Positions 25,979 through 35,324 are shown, numbered from the stretch's first letter. The stretch: 64,000 nt of DNA from Streptomyces iakyrus (GCF_000717055.1 NZ_JNXI01000030.1:92539-156538); one strand, 5' to 3'. Numbers and translations: made by a program. Notes: generated by a model not told the origin, from the letters alone.

Positions 25979-26184
25979 AGAGGAACCCCGATTCGGGTTG
26001 CGGAAACGCGGAGGGAAATAGCCGCCTCGCTCAGGAGTCCTCGCGGGCCGGAAGTGGGCATGCAGAAGCCCAGGGCCGCAGACCGAGGAGGGCGAGGGGA
26101 GTCCAAAAACTGTAGAGGCGAAACCGCCGACGACCAAGAAGTGCCCTGTCGAGGTATCGGATTCCGGCACCTCACGCCGACTTT

Positions 26185-26213
26185 TTGGTCAACCGCCGAT
26201 CCGCGCCTACTGT
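26185..26213 (+). promoter_or_regulatory. Candidate promoter of the conjugation block
   Basis: TTGGTC, a 17-base spacer, then TACTGT, facing right in the divergent gap 25979-26434. The first rightward gene starts about 220 bases on. TTGACC on the minus strand (covering 26187-26192) overlaps it and could serve the leftward methyltransferase gene, so the two directions may compete. Confidence 0.45.
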
Positions 26214-26434
26214 TTTTGAACCGCCCGGCGCACACCGCCGCTGGCCACTCCCCTGCCACACTTCACGGAGGTACCCCTTGCCCCGGTGCACCTAGCTCAC
26301 GGTCCGGCCACGCGGAGCGAGCGGCAACTCGCCCCGCACCGGCCCGTCCCGATCGCCCACCCCGGCTGCCGCGCCCTTCCGAGACGCCTCGCGCACGCGG
26401 TACGCCGGACACCTCACCCCCCAAGGACCCGTTC

Positions 26435-26497
26435 ATGACCTCTCGCTACCCACCCATGCCCGAAACCGCTGACCGGCGAGCGGTCCGCTCGGCTTGA
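26435..26497 (+). CDS. Possible 20-residue leader peptide
   Basis: ATG with AAGGA about 8 bases upstream, ending in a TGA that overlaps the TTG start of the next gene (TTGA). The peptide has no obvious attenuator features. Its likely role is to carry ribosomes to the TTG. Alternatively it marks an indel that separated the start from the NlpC/P60 gene. Confidence 0.35.
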   Translation: MTSRYPPMPETADRRAVRSA

Positions 26498-27624
26498 AGG
26501 GGCTCGCCGCCGGCATCGGCGTCGTCTTCCTCTCCCCGATCCTGATCGCCGGCACCGGCATGATGCTGGCCTCCTCGGCCGACGCCGTGCAGAGCAGCGG
26601 CTCCTTCAGCAGCTGCCTGAGCGACATCGACAGCGACAAGGTCGCCGAACAGGTCACCAAGATCCTCGACGGCGCCTCCGGCAAGGACGTGCACGTCGAG
26701 GGCCTGGACCTGCCCGCCGAGCAGGTCCCCAACGCCCAGACGATCGTGGCCGCCGGCCTCTCCCTCGACGTCCCCAAGAAGGGACAGATCATCGCGCTCG
26801 CCACGGCGATGCAGGAGAGCCGACTGCGCAACCTCGCCTACGGCGACCGCGACTCCCTCGGCCTCTTCCAGCAGCGCCCTTCCCAGGGCTGGGGCAGCGC
26901 CGAGCAGATCCGCGACCCCACCTACGCGAGCGAGCAGTTCTACAAGCACTTGCTCAAAGTGAGCGGGTGGCAGCAGATGACCGTCACACAGGCCGCCCAA
27001 GCCGTGCAGAAGTCCGGCCTGCCAGACGCGTACGCGCAGTGGGAAGAGCTCGCCGCCGCGCTGCAGGCCGCCATCGCCAAGACCTTCCCCGGCGGCGGTG
27101 ACGCGGACGGCAAGGGCACAGACCAGGACAAGAAGCCGTCGACCAGTACGACCGGCTGCGCGCCGGGCGAGGACGGTTCCGGCTTCGGCCGCATCCCCGA
27201 GGGGAGCGTCCCGAAGGGCTACTCGATCCCCAAGGACGCCCATCCGAGGGCCCGTAAGGCCATCACGTGGGCGATGCAGCAGCTCGGCACGCTCTACCAG
27301 TGGGGCGGCTCCTGTACGAACTCGCACGGCCCCGACCCCATGGGCCGCTGCGACTGCTCCAGCCTGATGCAGCAGGCGTACGCGCATGCCGGCGTCACGC
27401 TCACCCGCACCACGTACACGCAGGTCAACGAGGGCAAGGCGGTCTCGCCCTCCCAACTTGAGCCCGGGGACCTGATATTTAGCCGCGGCACCGCCGCACG
27501 GCCCGAGCATGTCGGCATGTACATGGGCGAGGGCCTCGTGATCGAGGCGCCGCGCACCACCAAGCCGGTCCGGATCACACCGATCAAGGACTGGACGGTC
27601 CTCGCCGCCCGCCGCGTCATCTGA
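26494..27624 (+). CDS. VirB1-like lysozyme/NlpC-P60 cell-wall hydrolase
   Basis: A 376-residue protein with an N-terminal membrane anchor (AAGIGVVFLSPILIAGTGMM). A lysozyme/SLT-like domain follows (about 90-185: LATAMQESRLRNLAYGDRDS, LGLFQQRPSQGWGSAEQI, ASEQFYKHLLKV) with the catalytic Glu in MQES. The C-terminal NlpC/P60 (C40) peptidase (about 250-376) has catalytic Cys in GRCDCSSLMQQAYAHAG and His in RPEHVGMYMG. This double hydrolase is typical of Gram-positive conjugation systems, where it opens peptidoglycan for the channel. TTG start overlaps the leader stop. First gene of the rightward block. Confidence 0.9.
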   Translation: MKGLAAGIGVVFLSPILIAGTGMMLASSADAVQSSGSFSSCLSDIDSDKVAEQVTKILDGASGKDVHVEGLDLPAEQVPNAQTIVAAGLSLDVPKKGQIIALATAMQESRLRNLAYGDRDSLGLFQQRPSQGWGSAEQIRDPTYASEQFYKHLLKVSGWQQMTVTQAAQAVQKSGLPDAYAQWEELAAALQAAIAKTFPGGGDADGKGTDQDKKPSTSTTGCAPGEDGSGFGRIPEGSVPKGYSIPKDAHPRARKAITWAMQQLGTLYQWGGSCTNSHGPDPMGRCDCSSLMQQAYAHAGVTLTRTTYTQVNEGKAVSPSQLEPGDLIFSRGTAARPEHVGMYMGEGLVIEAPRTTKPVRITPIKDWTVLAARRVI

Positions 27625-27798
27625 TCCCGTCAGCCCGCAGGCCCGCGAGCCGCCGTCACCAGGACCTCGCCGGTGGTCTGCCCGATTAGCTGGGCTCGGT
27701 GGCCAATTCCCCATCTCTCTCGATCGCTTCGCCCGACGGCCGCCCTGCAGGACGAGCCGACGGCCCACTCCCTATCCCCAACACCCCGGAGCATCCAC

Positions 27799-28164
27799 GT
27801 GACAATCCACTCCCGCGTCCGGCGCGCCCTCGCGGCCAGCTCGATCGGCCTCGCAGTTGCGGCCGGCGGCCTAGCCAGCGCCTCCACAGCCCAGGCGTAC
27901 GACACCGGCCACACGACGATCTCGTGCAAGGCGGTCAAGGTCCGCAAGGATCCTTCGAAGAAGTCCGCCGTCGTGGGCATTGCCTACCGGCACGACAAGG
28001 TCGCCTATGACCAGTTCGCGTACAAGCGCGCAGAGAAGACCTGGTACACCCGCGGCGCGGTGACCCGGAAGTCCGACGGCAAGAAGATCCGCGGATACAT
28101 GATCTACAACTGCGCCAACCCGTACGAGTCGAACCCGGCGCCGAAGCCGTCGATCCCGAAGTAG
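27799..28164 (+). CDS. Secreted SH3-like protein
   Basis: A 121-residue protein with a signal peptide (RALAASSIGLAVAAGGLASA, cut near AQA-Y) and a small SH3-like beta domain: ISCKAVKVRKDPSKKSAVVG, VAYDQFAYKRAEKTWYTRGA, IRGYMIYNCANP with two cysteines. GTG start with GGAG about 9 bases upstream. Similar in size and plan to the protein at 21929. Between the wall hydrolase and the pilin-like gene it probably acts at the wall. Confidence 0.75.
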   Translation: MTIHSRVRRALAASSIGLAVAAGGLASASTAQAYDTGHTTISCKAVKVRKDPSKKSAVVGIAYRHDKVAYDQFAYKRAEKTWYTRGAVTRKSDGKKIRGYMIYNCANPYESNPAPKPSIPK

Positions 28165-28377
28165 CACGCCCCGACAGCCCTCCCTGGCCCCGAGCCGAAA
28201 GAGCGGTCTCGAAGCCGCACCCCGGCCCGAGGAGTGGCCTCTCCCCGCCTCTGCCCGAGGTCGGTGCGGGCTGGGCACCGCCGCGGCCACTTCTGCGCTC
28301 CGAGCGCACCCCCTCCGCTTCCCCCTTTCCCGCTGGCCCTCGCCTGGCCCGCGTATGCAAGGAGCCCTGCCACACCT

Positions 28378-28692
28378 ATGTCCGTCCCTCTCGCAGACCG
28401 CGTCATCCAGCTTGCCTACGACCCAGGAATCTCACCCCAAGGCGGCGGACTGCCCGGGCTGAGTGTGCTGAAGAACGTCGTCAACAGCATCAACATGTTC
28501 GGGATCATCGCCGTCGTCGGTGCCCTCGCCGTCTCGCTCGGCGTATGGGCCTGGGGTCACCACACCGGTGGTCACCAGGCCGAGGCCAACGGTAAGAAGG
28601 GGGCGGTCGTGGCCGCCGGCGCTGCCCTCGGGTTGGGCGCCGCGAACGGAATCGTGGCCTTCTTCTCCGGCCTGGGGTCGCAGGTCCATTGA
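28378..28692 (+). CDS. DUF6112-type membrane protein (VirB2/pilin position)
   Basis: A 104-residue protein with two hydrophobic helices (about 38-58: FGIIAVVGALAVSLGVWAWG; about 74-98: GAVVAAGAALGLGAANGIV). Before them is the family signature YDPGISPQGGGLPGLSVLKN. Small two-helix proteins in this position of actinobacterial T4SS-like loci are the VirB2/TrbC pilin counterpart. ATG start; the stop overlaps the next ATG (TGATG). Confidence 0.75.
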   Translation: MSVPLADRVIQLAYDPGISPQGGGLPGLSVLKNVVNSINMFGIIAVVGALAVSLGVWAWGHHTGGHQAEANGKKGAVVAAGAALGLGAANGIVAFFSGLGSQVH

Positions 28693-29384
28693 TGCGGAAA
28701 CGATCCCCCTCCTTTTCGCTGTCCTCGTACGGCTCGGGCTGGTCGGCCAACCGGCGCATCGCGACCGTCACCTGCATAGTCGCCGTCCTGCTCGCCATCG
28801 CCGGGATCGTCGCCCTGCTGACCGGCGGTGGGAACAGCCACCAGGCCCCGGACGAGGCCCGGCCTGCCCCGGCTGACAGCCCGTCCTCCACCGAGGCCGC
28901 CCCGAAGCCGTCCTCCGGATCCGGGTCAGTTCCCAAGCCCCCGCAGATCGCCGAACCGGTCGCCTACGCCAAGGCGGCGGCCCGGATGCTGTGGTACTAC
29001 GACACCCGCGACACCAGCCGCGACCAGCAGCTCGCCGGCATGCGCGCCTGGATGACCACGGAGCCCAAGTACGCCGACTGGGCCTCGGTCTCCGGCCAGG
29101 TTCCCGATCCAGTGCTGTGGTCGCGGATGGCCGACCAGGACCAGCGCGCGACCGCCAGCGTCACCGAGGGCCACTACCCGTCCGCCTTCAAGGCGGCCCT
29201 GGCCGACGACCCGTCCGCGATCACCGAGGCGTACATCTACGTCGTCACCGTCAACGGCAAGCAGACGCTCAGCTGGAAGAAGGGCGGCGGAGGGGCTGAG
29301 GAACGGGCCGTGACCCTCGCCGTCCAGTGCCGCCCGAATCACGACTGCGCCCTGGCCGCCATCGCACCGAGCGTCACGCAGTGA
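28692..29384 (+). CDS. Single-pass membrane protein (VirB8/TcpC-like position)
   Basis: A 230-residue protein with a cytoplasmic N-terminus, one transmembrane helix (TVTCIVAVLLAIAGIVALLT), a Pro/Ser spacer (to about 80), then a 140-residue extracytoplasmic domain (AYAKAAARMLWYYDTRD, MRAWMTTEPKYADW, AYIYVVTVNGKQTLSW). This plan fits VirB8/TcpC-like bridging proteins with an NTF2-like fold, but no specific motif proves it. It overlaps the pilin gene by one base. Confidence 0.65.
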   Translation: MRKRSPSFSLSSYGSGWSANRRIATVTCIVAVLLAIAGIVALLTGGGNSHQAPDEARPAPADSPSSTEAAPKPSSGSGSVPKPPQIAEPVAYAKAAARMLWYYDTRDTSRDQQLAGMRAWMTTEPKYADWASVSGQVPDPVLWSRMADQDQRATASVTEGHYPSAFKAALADDPSAITEAYIYVVTVNGKQTLSWKKGGGGAEERAVTLAVQCRPNHDCALAAIAPSVTQ

Positions 29385-29420
29385 CCCGCGCCTGACACAA
29401 GAATGGAGGAGTAACTTCCC

Positions 29421-30800
29421 GTGGGTTTCTGTGATTTCCCCCTGGCAGACAAGCTGTGCGCCGTCGGTGACGCGGTCGACTTCGCCTCGGACCCCGCCAA
29501 GGCCATGGGCGACTGGATGGCGAAGTCCGCCGGTGAACTGGCAGCCGCCGCAGCCGACCTGGCGGCCGAGGCAGTCAACACCACCACCAAGGTCGACCTG
29601 AACGCCGGGTGGTTCCGGGACAACTACGAGATGTTGCTGCCGCTGGGCCTGGTTCTGCTGGTCGCGACGTTCTGCGCGCAGCTGGTCCGAGCCGCCGTCA
29701 GGCGCGACGGACAAGCTCTGACACAAGCGTTCACCGGCACCATGTCGGGCGTCCTGTTCGCCTTCTGCGCCATCTCCCTGACCACGATCGCCGTCGAAGT
29801 GGTCGACGCTCTGTCCGCCGGCCTGTTCAAGACAGCGAACCTGAACATCGAGTCGGCTGTGCGTCGCATCGTGAAGGTCGGCCAGATCCCGGGCCTGTCC
29901 GCACTGGGCTGGCTCGTGGCGGCAGTCGCCGGTCTCGGCGCCGCCATCGGCGCGTTCCTCTACTGGTGCGTGATGATGGTCCGCAAGGTCGGCATCCTCG
30001 TCATGGTCACCCTGGCCGTCTTCGCCTCCGCCGGCGGTGGCTGGGAGGTCGCGCGCCGCTGGCGCAGGGGCTGGATCGAAGCCACCGCCACCCTCGTCGT
30101 CTCCAAGCTGCTGATGACCGTGATCTTCGTGCTCGGTATCGCCGCCATGGGCAAGACTGAGGCCGGCGATGGTATCGCCGCTTTGGCCGACGTGATGTCC
30201 GGCATCGTGATCATGATTCTGGTGTTGCTGTGCCCGTACGCCGTCTTCAAGTTCGTGCACTGGGCAGCCGAAGGCACCGACGGCGAGTCCATCCACCGGG
30301 CCGGTGGCGCTGGGGCCCAGATGGCCAAGGCTCACGCCGAGAAGGCCGCCCGTAAGACCGCCGCCGCTGCGGCCACCGCCGGAACCGGTGGCGCTGCCGC
30401 CGGAGCAGGCGCCGCAGCGCTGGGCAGTGAGGCTGCTGCTGGAGGCGGTTTCCCTGGCGACATCGCCGCCGACCCGACCGGCGGAGGCGGAGGGGGCAAG
30501 GAGGGATCGCAGAGTGGCGGAACGGGTGCCTCGCCCGGCGGCGACGCGGTCAAGTCAGGCTTGGAGAAGGCCGTCCAGCCCGCGCCGACGAGCGTGTCCG
30601 ACGACACCAGCGGCCAGGTGGGCGGCAGCCCGGGGCCTGGCGGATCCGGTGCGAGTGCCGCGTCTGGGCAGAGCGGCGGATGGCAGTCCACTCCGCCGAC
30701 GACGACACCGCCGCCGCAGGGGGCACCGCCGTCCTCCGGCACGCAGAATGCCCCGTCCAGCGGGGCGAGCGGACCCCCGCCGCCTCCGACCGGCCTCTGA
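29421..30800 (+). CDS. VirB6/TrbL-like channel protein
   Basis: A 459-residue polytopic membrane protein with about 6 helices between residues 70 and 285 (MLLPLGLVLLVATFCAQLVR, ALGWLVAAVAGLGAAIGAFL, VGILVMVTLAVFASAGGGWE, LADVMSGIVIMILVLLCPYA). A long Gly/Ala/Ser/Pro-rich disordered tail (about 300-459) follows. The layout matches TrbL/VirB6, the inner-membrane channel of T4SS. GTG start with GGAGGAG upstream. Confidence 0.85.
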   Translation: MGFCDFPLADKLCAVGDAVDFASDPAKAMGDWMAKSAGELAAAAADLAAEAVNTTTKVDLNAGWFRDNYEMLLPLGLVLLVATFCAQLVRAAVRRDGQALTQAFTGTMSGVLFAFCAISLTTIAVEVVDALSAGLFKTANLNIESAVRRIVKVGQIPGLSALGWLVAAVAGLGAAIGAFLYWCVMMVRKVGILVMVTLAVFASAGGGWEVARRWRRGWIEATATLVVSKLLMTVIFVLGIAAMGKTEAGDGIAALADVMSGIVIMILVLLCPYAVFKFVHWAAEGTDGESIHRAGGAGAQMAKAHAEKAARKTAAAAATAGTGGAAAGAGAAALGSEAAAGGGFPGDIAADPTGGGGGGKEGSQSGGTGASPGGDAVKSGLEKAVQPAPTSVSDDTSGQVGGSPGPGGSGASAASGQSGGWQSTPPTTTPPPQGAPPSSGTQNAPSSGASGPPPPPTGL

Positions 30801-30881
30801 TTCCCTGACCGATCCCTGGGGGTGGGATGTGCACGCGCCCTCCCGCCCCCGGGTTCCACCCGCGCCTCCAGGACCCGCCCC

Positions 30882-32354
30882 TTGACTGATCTTTCCGTCG
30901 CCCCGGTCACGGTGAAGTTCCCGCACCGGAGCCGCCGCGGCATCCTCCTCGGCCTGTCCCTGCCCCAACTCGTCCTCGTCTCCTGCATGCTGGCCCTGCT
31001 GCTGATGACGGTGATCTCCACCGGGCTGCTCGGCGCCGTCGCCCTGGCACCGCTGTGGGCGGCATCCGGGGCACTCGTCGCGATCCGTCGGCACGGCCGC
31101 TCCCTGATCGACTGGGCGCCGATCGTCACCCGGTATGCGCACCGTCGCCGCACCGGCCAGACCCTCTGGCTAGCTCGGCCCGTCAGCCGGCCCCGGCAGG
31201 ACGGCGTCCTCCATCTGCCCGGCACCGCCGCTTCCCTCAAGGTGGTCACCCCCGGCGACTCCGCCAACGGCGCCGCAGCCGTCCACGACCCGCACCAGCA
31301 GACCCTGACCGCCATCGCCCGCGTCACCAGCCGCGCCTTCGCCCTGCTCGACCCCGCCACCCAGAACCACAACGTGAGCAGTTGGGGACGCGCGCTCGCG
31401 GGCATCGCCCGCACCGGGCACGTCGCCACTGTGCAGGTGCTGGAACGCACCGTCCCCGACTCGGGCGACACCCTCACCCGCCACTGGGTCCACAACGGGC
31501 AGCCCCAGACCCCCGTCGCCGGACAGATCTACTCGGAGCTGGTCTCCTCTGCCGGCCCTGCCGCCGCCCCGCACGAGACCTACCTCGCCATCTCCCTCGA
31601 CCTCAAGGCCGCCCGGCGCCTGATCAACCAGGCCGGCGGAGGGCTGCCCGGGGCGTTCACCGTCATGGGGCAGACCACCGCGTCCATCGCGCAGGCCGCC
31701 CGCAACGCAGGTCTCCAGGTCACCGGCTGGCTGAGCGCGCGGGAAATCGCCGCCGTCATTCGCACCGCCTACGACCCGAAGGCCCTCGCCGCGCTCCAGC
31801 AGTGGTCCGAGACCGGCCGCGCCGAAGCCGACCCCGCAGCCGCCGGTCCCGTCGTGCAGTTCGAGGAGTACGACCGCCTCGCCACCGACAGCGCACGGCA
31901 CGCGACGTACTGGGTGGAGAACTGGCCAAGGACCGAGATGGGGGCAGGGTTCCTGCACGGGCTGATGTTCACGGCCGGTGTGCGCCGCAGCCTCTCCCTT
32001 ATATATGTGCCGCAGGGGCTCGAGTCCGCACTGCGGGACGTCCAGCGCAAGAAGGCCGCGATCATCGCCGACGCCAACGAGCGCGCCCGCCGCGGGCAGG
32101 TCGATTCCGAAGAGGACTCCGTCGAGTACGCCGACGTCAAAACCCGCGAACGCCAGCTCATCGCCGGGCACGCGGACGTCGCACTGACCGGCCTGGTCAC
32201 CGTCACCGCCGAGACCGACGCCCTCCTGGACGCCGCCTGCGCACAGATCGAGACCCACGCCGTCACCTCCGGCGTCGACCTTCGTCGGCTCAACTACCAG
32301 CAGCCCGACGCCTTCGCCCTCTCCGCGCTCCCGCTCGCCCGCACCGCCCTGTGA
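30882..32354 (+). CDS. SCO6880-like conjugation protein
   Basis: A 490-residue protein with two N-terminal membrane helices (about 22-65: GLSLPQLVLVSCMLALLLMT, GLLGAVALAPLWAASGALVA) and a large soluble part. It contains WAPIVTRYAHRRRTGQ, VSSWGRALAGIARTG and TEMGAGFLHGLMFTAGVRRS. This is the SCO6880 type found in Streptomyces T4SS-like loci. Its start resembles PrgI and its soluble part resembles the non-ATPase half of VirB4. No Walker motif is present. TTG start at 30882. The next ATPase gene is correspondingly short. Confidence 0.8.
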   Translation: MTDLSVAPVTVKFPHRSRRGILLGLSLPQLVLVSCMLALLLMTVISTGLLGAVALAPLWAASGALVAIRRHGRSLIDWAPIVTRYAHRRRTGQTLWLARPVSRPRQDGVLHLPGTAASLKVVTPGDSANGAAAVHDPHQQTLTAIARVTSRAFALLDPATQNHNVSSWGRALAGIARTGHVATVQVLERTVPDSGDTLTRHWVHNGQPQTPVAGQIYSELVSSAGPAAAPHETYLAISLDLKAARRLINQAGGGLPGAFTVMGQTTASIAQAARNAGLQVTGWLSAREIAAVIRTAYDPKALAALQQWSETGRAEADPAAAGPVVQFEEYDRLATDSARHATYWVENWPRTEMGAGFLHGLMFTAGVRRSLSLIYVPQGLESALRDVQRKKAAIIADANERARRGQVDSEEDSVEYADVKTRERQLIAGHADVALTGLVTVTAETDALLDAACAQIETHAVTSGVDLRRLNYQQPDAFALSALPLARTAL

Positions 32355-32454
32355 ACCAGCCGCGCCCGTGCGCACCCTGACCCACCGCACTCCGGATCAC
32401 CCGCGACGGGACGCCCCTCACCACCCTGCCTAACGGCAGGAAGGACCACCACCT

Positions 32455-32916
32455 TTGACCTCTCCTACGCGCCCCGACGACGCGCACCCCTACCTCCGCG
32501 CCGCGAGCGCCGGCATCCGCCACCACACACGGACCCTAGCGCCGTCGGACGCGGACCCGCCCAAGCCCGGAGATCGTCTGCACCTTGACGTGCTGCACGC
32601 CCACCTCACCACTCTGCTCCAGCTTCTGGACCGGCTCGCCGACCACACCCGGCCCCCGCACCCGGCCGCCGGACGTCACCTGGCCACCGCCCACACCAGG
32701 CTCTGGCAGGCCACCACCGAAGTCCACGCCGCCTTCCACCTGCTGCCCGGCACACCCCAGGCCGACGCCGAGACAAGCGCCTGCCATCCAGAGCGGCTCC
32801 CCGAGGGCCCGCCCGTGCTGACGATCTGCCAACGCCACCTCACCGCCGGACACGTAGTCCGCCGCAAAACCACCCCCACCGACCTCCGCCCGCACACCAC
32901 GGCCTGTGTGCGATGA
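32455..32916 (+). CDS. DUF6238-like small protein
   Basis: A 153-residue helical protein: LHLDVLHAHLTTLLQLLDRL, LATAHTRLWQATTEVHAAF, and a C-terminal GPPVLTICQRHLTAGHVVRR. I recall this pattern as DUF6238, a Streptomyces family found in T4SS-like loci. TTG start with AGGAAGGA upstream. Function unknown. Confidence 0.65.
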   Translation: MTSPTRPDDAHPYLRAASAGIRHHTRTLAPSDADPPKPGDRLHLDVLHAHLTTLLQLLDRLADHTRPPHPAAGRHLATAHTRLWQATTEVHAAFHLLPGTPQADAETSACHPERLPEGPPVLTICQRHLTAGHVVRRKTTPTDLRPHTTACVR

Positions 32917-32944
32917 GTACCACCCGCAGAATCGAGGGCCCCCG

Positions 32945-34459
32945 ATGAGCCACCGGCCCGCCCGTCGCGCCCGCCGCGCGTCCGCCAGCCCGCTGTTCAC
33001 CCCCCACGGCACCGACCGCGCCAGCCGCAAGGCCGCCCGCCGCCAGCTCGCCGAGGCCACCGCCAAAGCTCGCGCCGAAGCCAGCGCCCACCAGAGCGAA
33101 AGCACGCCCGCCGAGCACCAGCTGCCCGCCCCGCTCTACCCACCGAGCGGACGCCCCGGGCCCGCCTCCTCTCGTGGGAACCGGCTGAAGCTGCCCGCCC
33201 ACAGCATGACCACCGCGGTCGCGGCCGGCGCCTATCCCTTCCTCGCCGAAGGCGGACTCGGTGCCGAGGGCATCTACATCGGCCGCGACGTCCACGCCGA
33301 AGCATCATTCGTCTTCGACCCGTTCGCTCTGTACGGCAAAGTCGAGGGATTCACCAACCCCAACCTTTTGCTCGCCGGCGTGATCGGCCAGGGCAAGAGC
33401 GCCCTCGCCAAGTCCTTCGCGCTGCGATCGGTCGCCTTCGGATACCGCGTCTACGTCCCGTGCGACCCGAAGGGCGAGTGGACTCCGGTGGCGGAAGCCC
33501 TCGGCGGCCGGTCCGTCGCCCTCGGTCCCGGACTGCCGGGTCGCCTGAACCCCTTGGACGCGGCCCCGCGCCCGGAGAGCGTGGCCGAGGCCGACTGGGT
33601 CAGCGAGATCCGCAAGCGGCGCCTGCTCCTGCTCGGCTCCCTTGCCCGCACCATCCTGGGCCGGGACCTGATGCCCATGGAGCACACCGCCCTGGACGTC
33701 GCCCTCGACGCCGTCGTCACCCGCGCCGCCGACACGCACCGCACCCCGCTCCTCGGCGACGTCGCCGCCGCCCTCAACAACCCCCACGAGCTCGACGAGG
33801 CCGCCGGGATGATGTCGGGCCAACTCGGCGACGCAGCGCGAGACCTGGCCCACGCCATGCGGCGCCTGGTCCACGGCGACCTGGCCGGCATGTTCGACGC
33901 CCCCTCCACCGTCGCATTCGATCCGAACGCGCCGATGCTCACCATCGACCTGTCCCGCCTGGGCGGCTCCGGGGACGACACCGCCCTCGTCCTGGCGATG
34001 ACCTGCGCGAGCGCCTGGATGGAATCCGCCCTCTCCGATCCCAGCGGCGGCCGGCGCTGGATCGTGTACGACGAGGCATGGCGCCTGATGCGGCACGTCG
34101 GCCTGCTCCAGCGGATGCAGGCCCAGTGGAAGCTCTCCCGCGGCCTCGGCATCGCCAACCTCATGGTGATCCACCGGCTGTCCGACCTGCTCACAGCTGG
34201 CGACGCCGGATCACAGGGCCGCGCCCTGGCCGAGGGACTCCTCGCCGACTGCAGCACCCGGATCATCTACCGCCAGGAGACCGACCAGCTCCACGCCGCG
34301 GCCTCCCTGCTCGGCCTGACCTCCGTCGAGATGGACGCCATCGCGCACCTCAACCGAGGGCGCGGTCTGTGGAAGGTCGCCGGACGATCCTTCATCGTGC
34401 AGCACCTCCTGCACAGCCACGAACTGGCGCTCTTCGACACCGACGCCCGTATGCACTGA
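32945..34459 (+). CDS. VirB4-like conjugation ATPase
   Basis: A 504-residue RecA/HerA-fold ATPase. Walker A is GVIGQGKSALAK (about 143-154), Walker B is RRWIVYDEAWRLM (about 368-380), and a late MVIHRLSDLL motif is present. It carries the energy-coupling half of VirB4/TraC/TrbE but is shorter than typical (about 800 residues) because the N-terminal VirB4 domain is absent; the SCO6880-like protein may supply it. ATG start with GAGG upstream. It should act at the cytoplasmic face of the channel. Confidence 0.9.
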   Translation: MSHRPARRARRASASPLFTPHGTDRASRKAARRQLAEATAKARAEASAHQSESTPAEHQLPAPLYPPSGRPGPASSRGNRLKLPAHSMTTAVAAGAYPFLAEGGLGAEGIYIGRDVHAEASFVFDPFALYGKVEGFTNPNLLLAGVIGQGKSALAKSFALRSVAFGYRVYVPCDPKGEWTPVAEALGGRSVALGPGLPGRLNPLDAAPRPESVAEADWVSEIRKRRLLLLGSLARTILGRDLMPMEHTALDVALDAVVTRAADTHRTPLLGDVAAALNNPHELDEAAGMMSGQLGDAARDLAHAMRRLVHGDLAGMFDAPSTVAFDPNAPMLTIDLSRLGGSGDDTALVLAMTCASAWMESALSDPSGGRRWIVYDEAWRLMRHVGLLQRMQAQWKLSRGLGIANLMVIHRLSDLLTAGDAGSQGRALAEGLLADCSTRIIYRQETDQLHAAASLLGLTSVEMDAIAHLNRGRGLWKVAGRSFIVQHLLHSHELALFDTDARMH

Positions 34460-34473
34460 GGACCAAGAGGCCC

Positions 34474-35046
34474 GTGAGGCCCGACTTCCAACGCGACTTG
34501 ATACCGAGCGACGAGGTGCTTCAGCTTATCGGCGCGCTCAATGCGATGAAGGACGAACTGCTCAACGCTGCCCAGCAGTGGGAGCTGCTGGACGAGAACG
34601 GACACGTACCGGTCACGCCTTCCTGCACCGTGCTGCTCCAGCACGCCACCGACGCACAGGACCTCTCCCGCGATGTCCTCCGGCTCACTGCTGACTTCGC
34701 CCGGAGCCCCCACCACACCACCCGCGCCGGCGGCACCGTTCTGAAGCATCTCGGCACGGCGGCAACCACGTCGAGCCACGCAGCCCCGCACTTCACCAAG
34801 TCCGCGGAGTGTGCCCTGGCCCTGCCCCGGTCTCCCAACCCGACCACCCGGCACCACCTCGCGAATCGCATGGTCATCGACCACGCCTCAGCCCGCGCCT
34901 TCCTGCGGCGCACCTCGGAACCCCTTCGTGACGCGGCCAAGGAACTCGCCGACCACCTCAGCTTCCAACGCTTCCTCGCGACGCTCACCCGTCAGGAAGG
35001 CCCGCCAGCGCCTCCGCCACCCAAGCCGAGCGGTTGCCACCGCTGA
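34474..35046 (+). CDS. Helical hypothetical protein
   Basis: A 190-residue helical protein: VLQLIGALNAMKDELLNAAQ, RDVLRLTADFARSPHHTTRA, SARAFLRRTSEPLRDAAKEL. GTG start 15 bases after the VirB4 stop, AGAGG close upstream. No domain recognised. Its position suggests co-translation with the ATPase. Confidence 0.6.
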   Translation: MRPDFQRDLIPSDEVLQLIGALNAMKDELLNAAQQWELLDENGHVPVTPSCTVLLQHATDAQDLSRDVLRLTADFARSPHHTTRAGGTVLKHLGTAATTSSHAAPHFTKSAECALALPRSPNPTTRHHLANRMVIDHASARAFLRRTSEPLRDAAKELADHLSFQRFLATLTRQEGPPAPPPPKPSGCHR

Positions 35047-35092
35047 CCGCGCCTGCCCCCAAGCCCGACCCACCCACATCCCAAGGAATGCC

Positions 35093-35233
35093 CTGAACCG
35101 CCCCGCTCATTTCAGCGACGCCGACCGGGCCGAATACCAGCCGTGCCAGGCCGAGCACGACGACCTCATGGCGCAAGTCGCCGATCGTGAAGCCCAGCTG
35201 GAACACGACCTGATCGCCGCCTACGACGAGTAG
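35093..35233 (+). CDS. Small acidic ORF with CTG start
   Basis: A 46-residue product: HFSDADRAEYQPCQAEHDDL and REAQLEHDLIAAYDE, a plausible helical peptide. There is no ATG, GTG or TTG in frame near its ribosome site. AAGGA lies 5 bases before a CTG. Low confidence, but the pattern recurs nearby. Confidence 0.35.
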   Translation: MNRPAHFSDADRAEYQPCQAEHDDLMAQVADREAQLEHDLIAAYDE

Positions 35234-35324
35234 GAACTCGACTCCAGTCCGGTTCCGAAGCCAGAAGCCGACCTCGCTCGCCGAACGCCTCCGTCACACC
35301 GACCGGCGGCCCGCAGGAGAATCC

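Noticed and set aside
28926..30335. Minus-strand 469-codon frame
   Set aside because: Antisense of the VirB6-like gene; His/Asp/Gly-rich shadow typical of high-GC DNA.
30361..30480. GC-rich Ala/Gly-rich region considered as a tandem repeat array
   Set aside because: It is the disordered coding tail of the VirB6-like protein without a fixed repeat unit.
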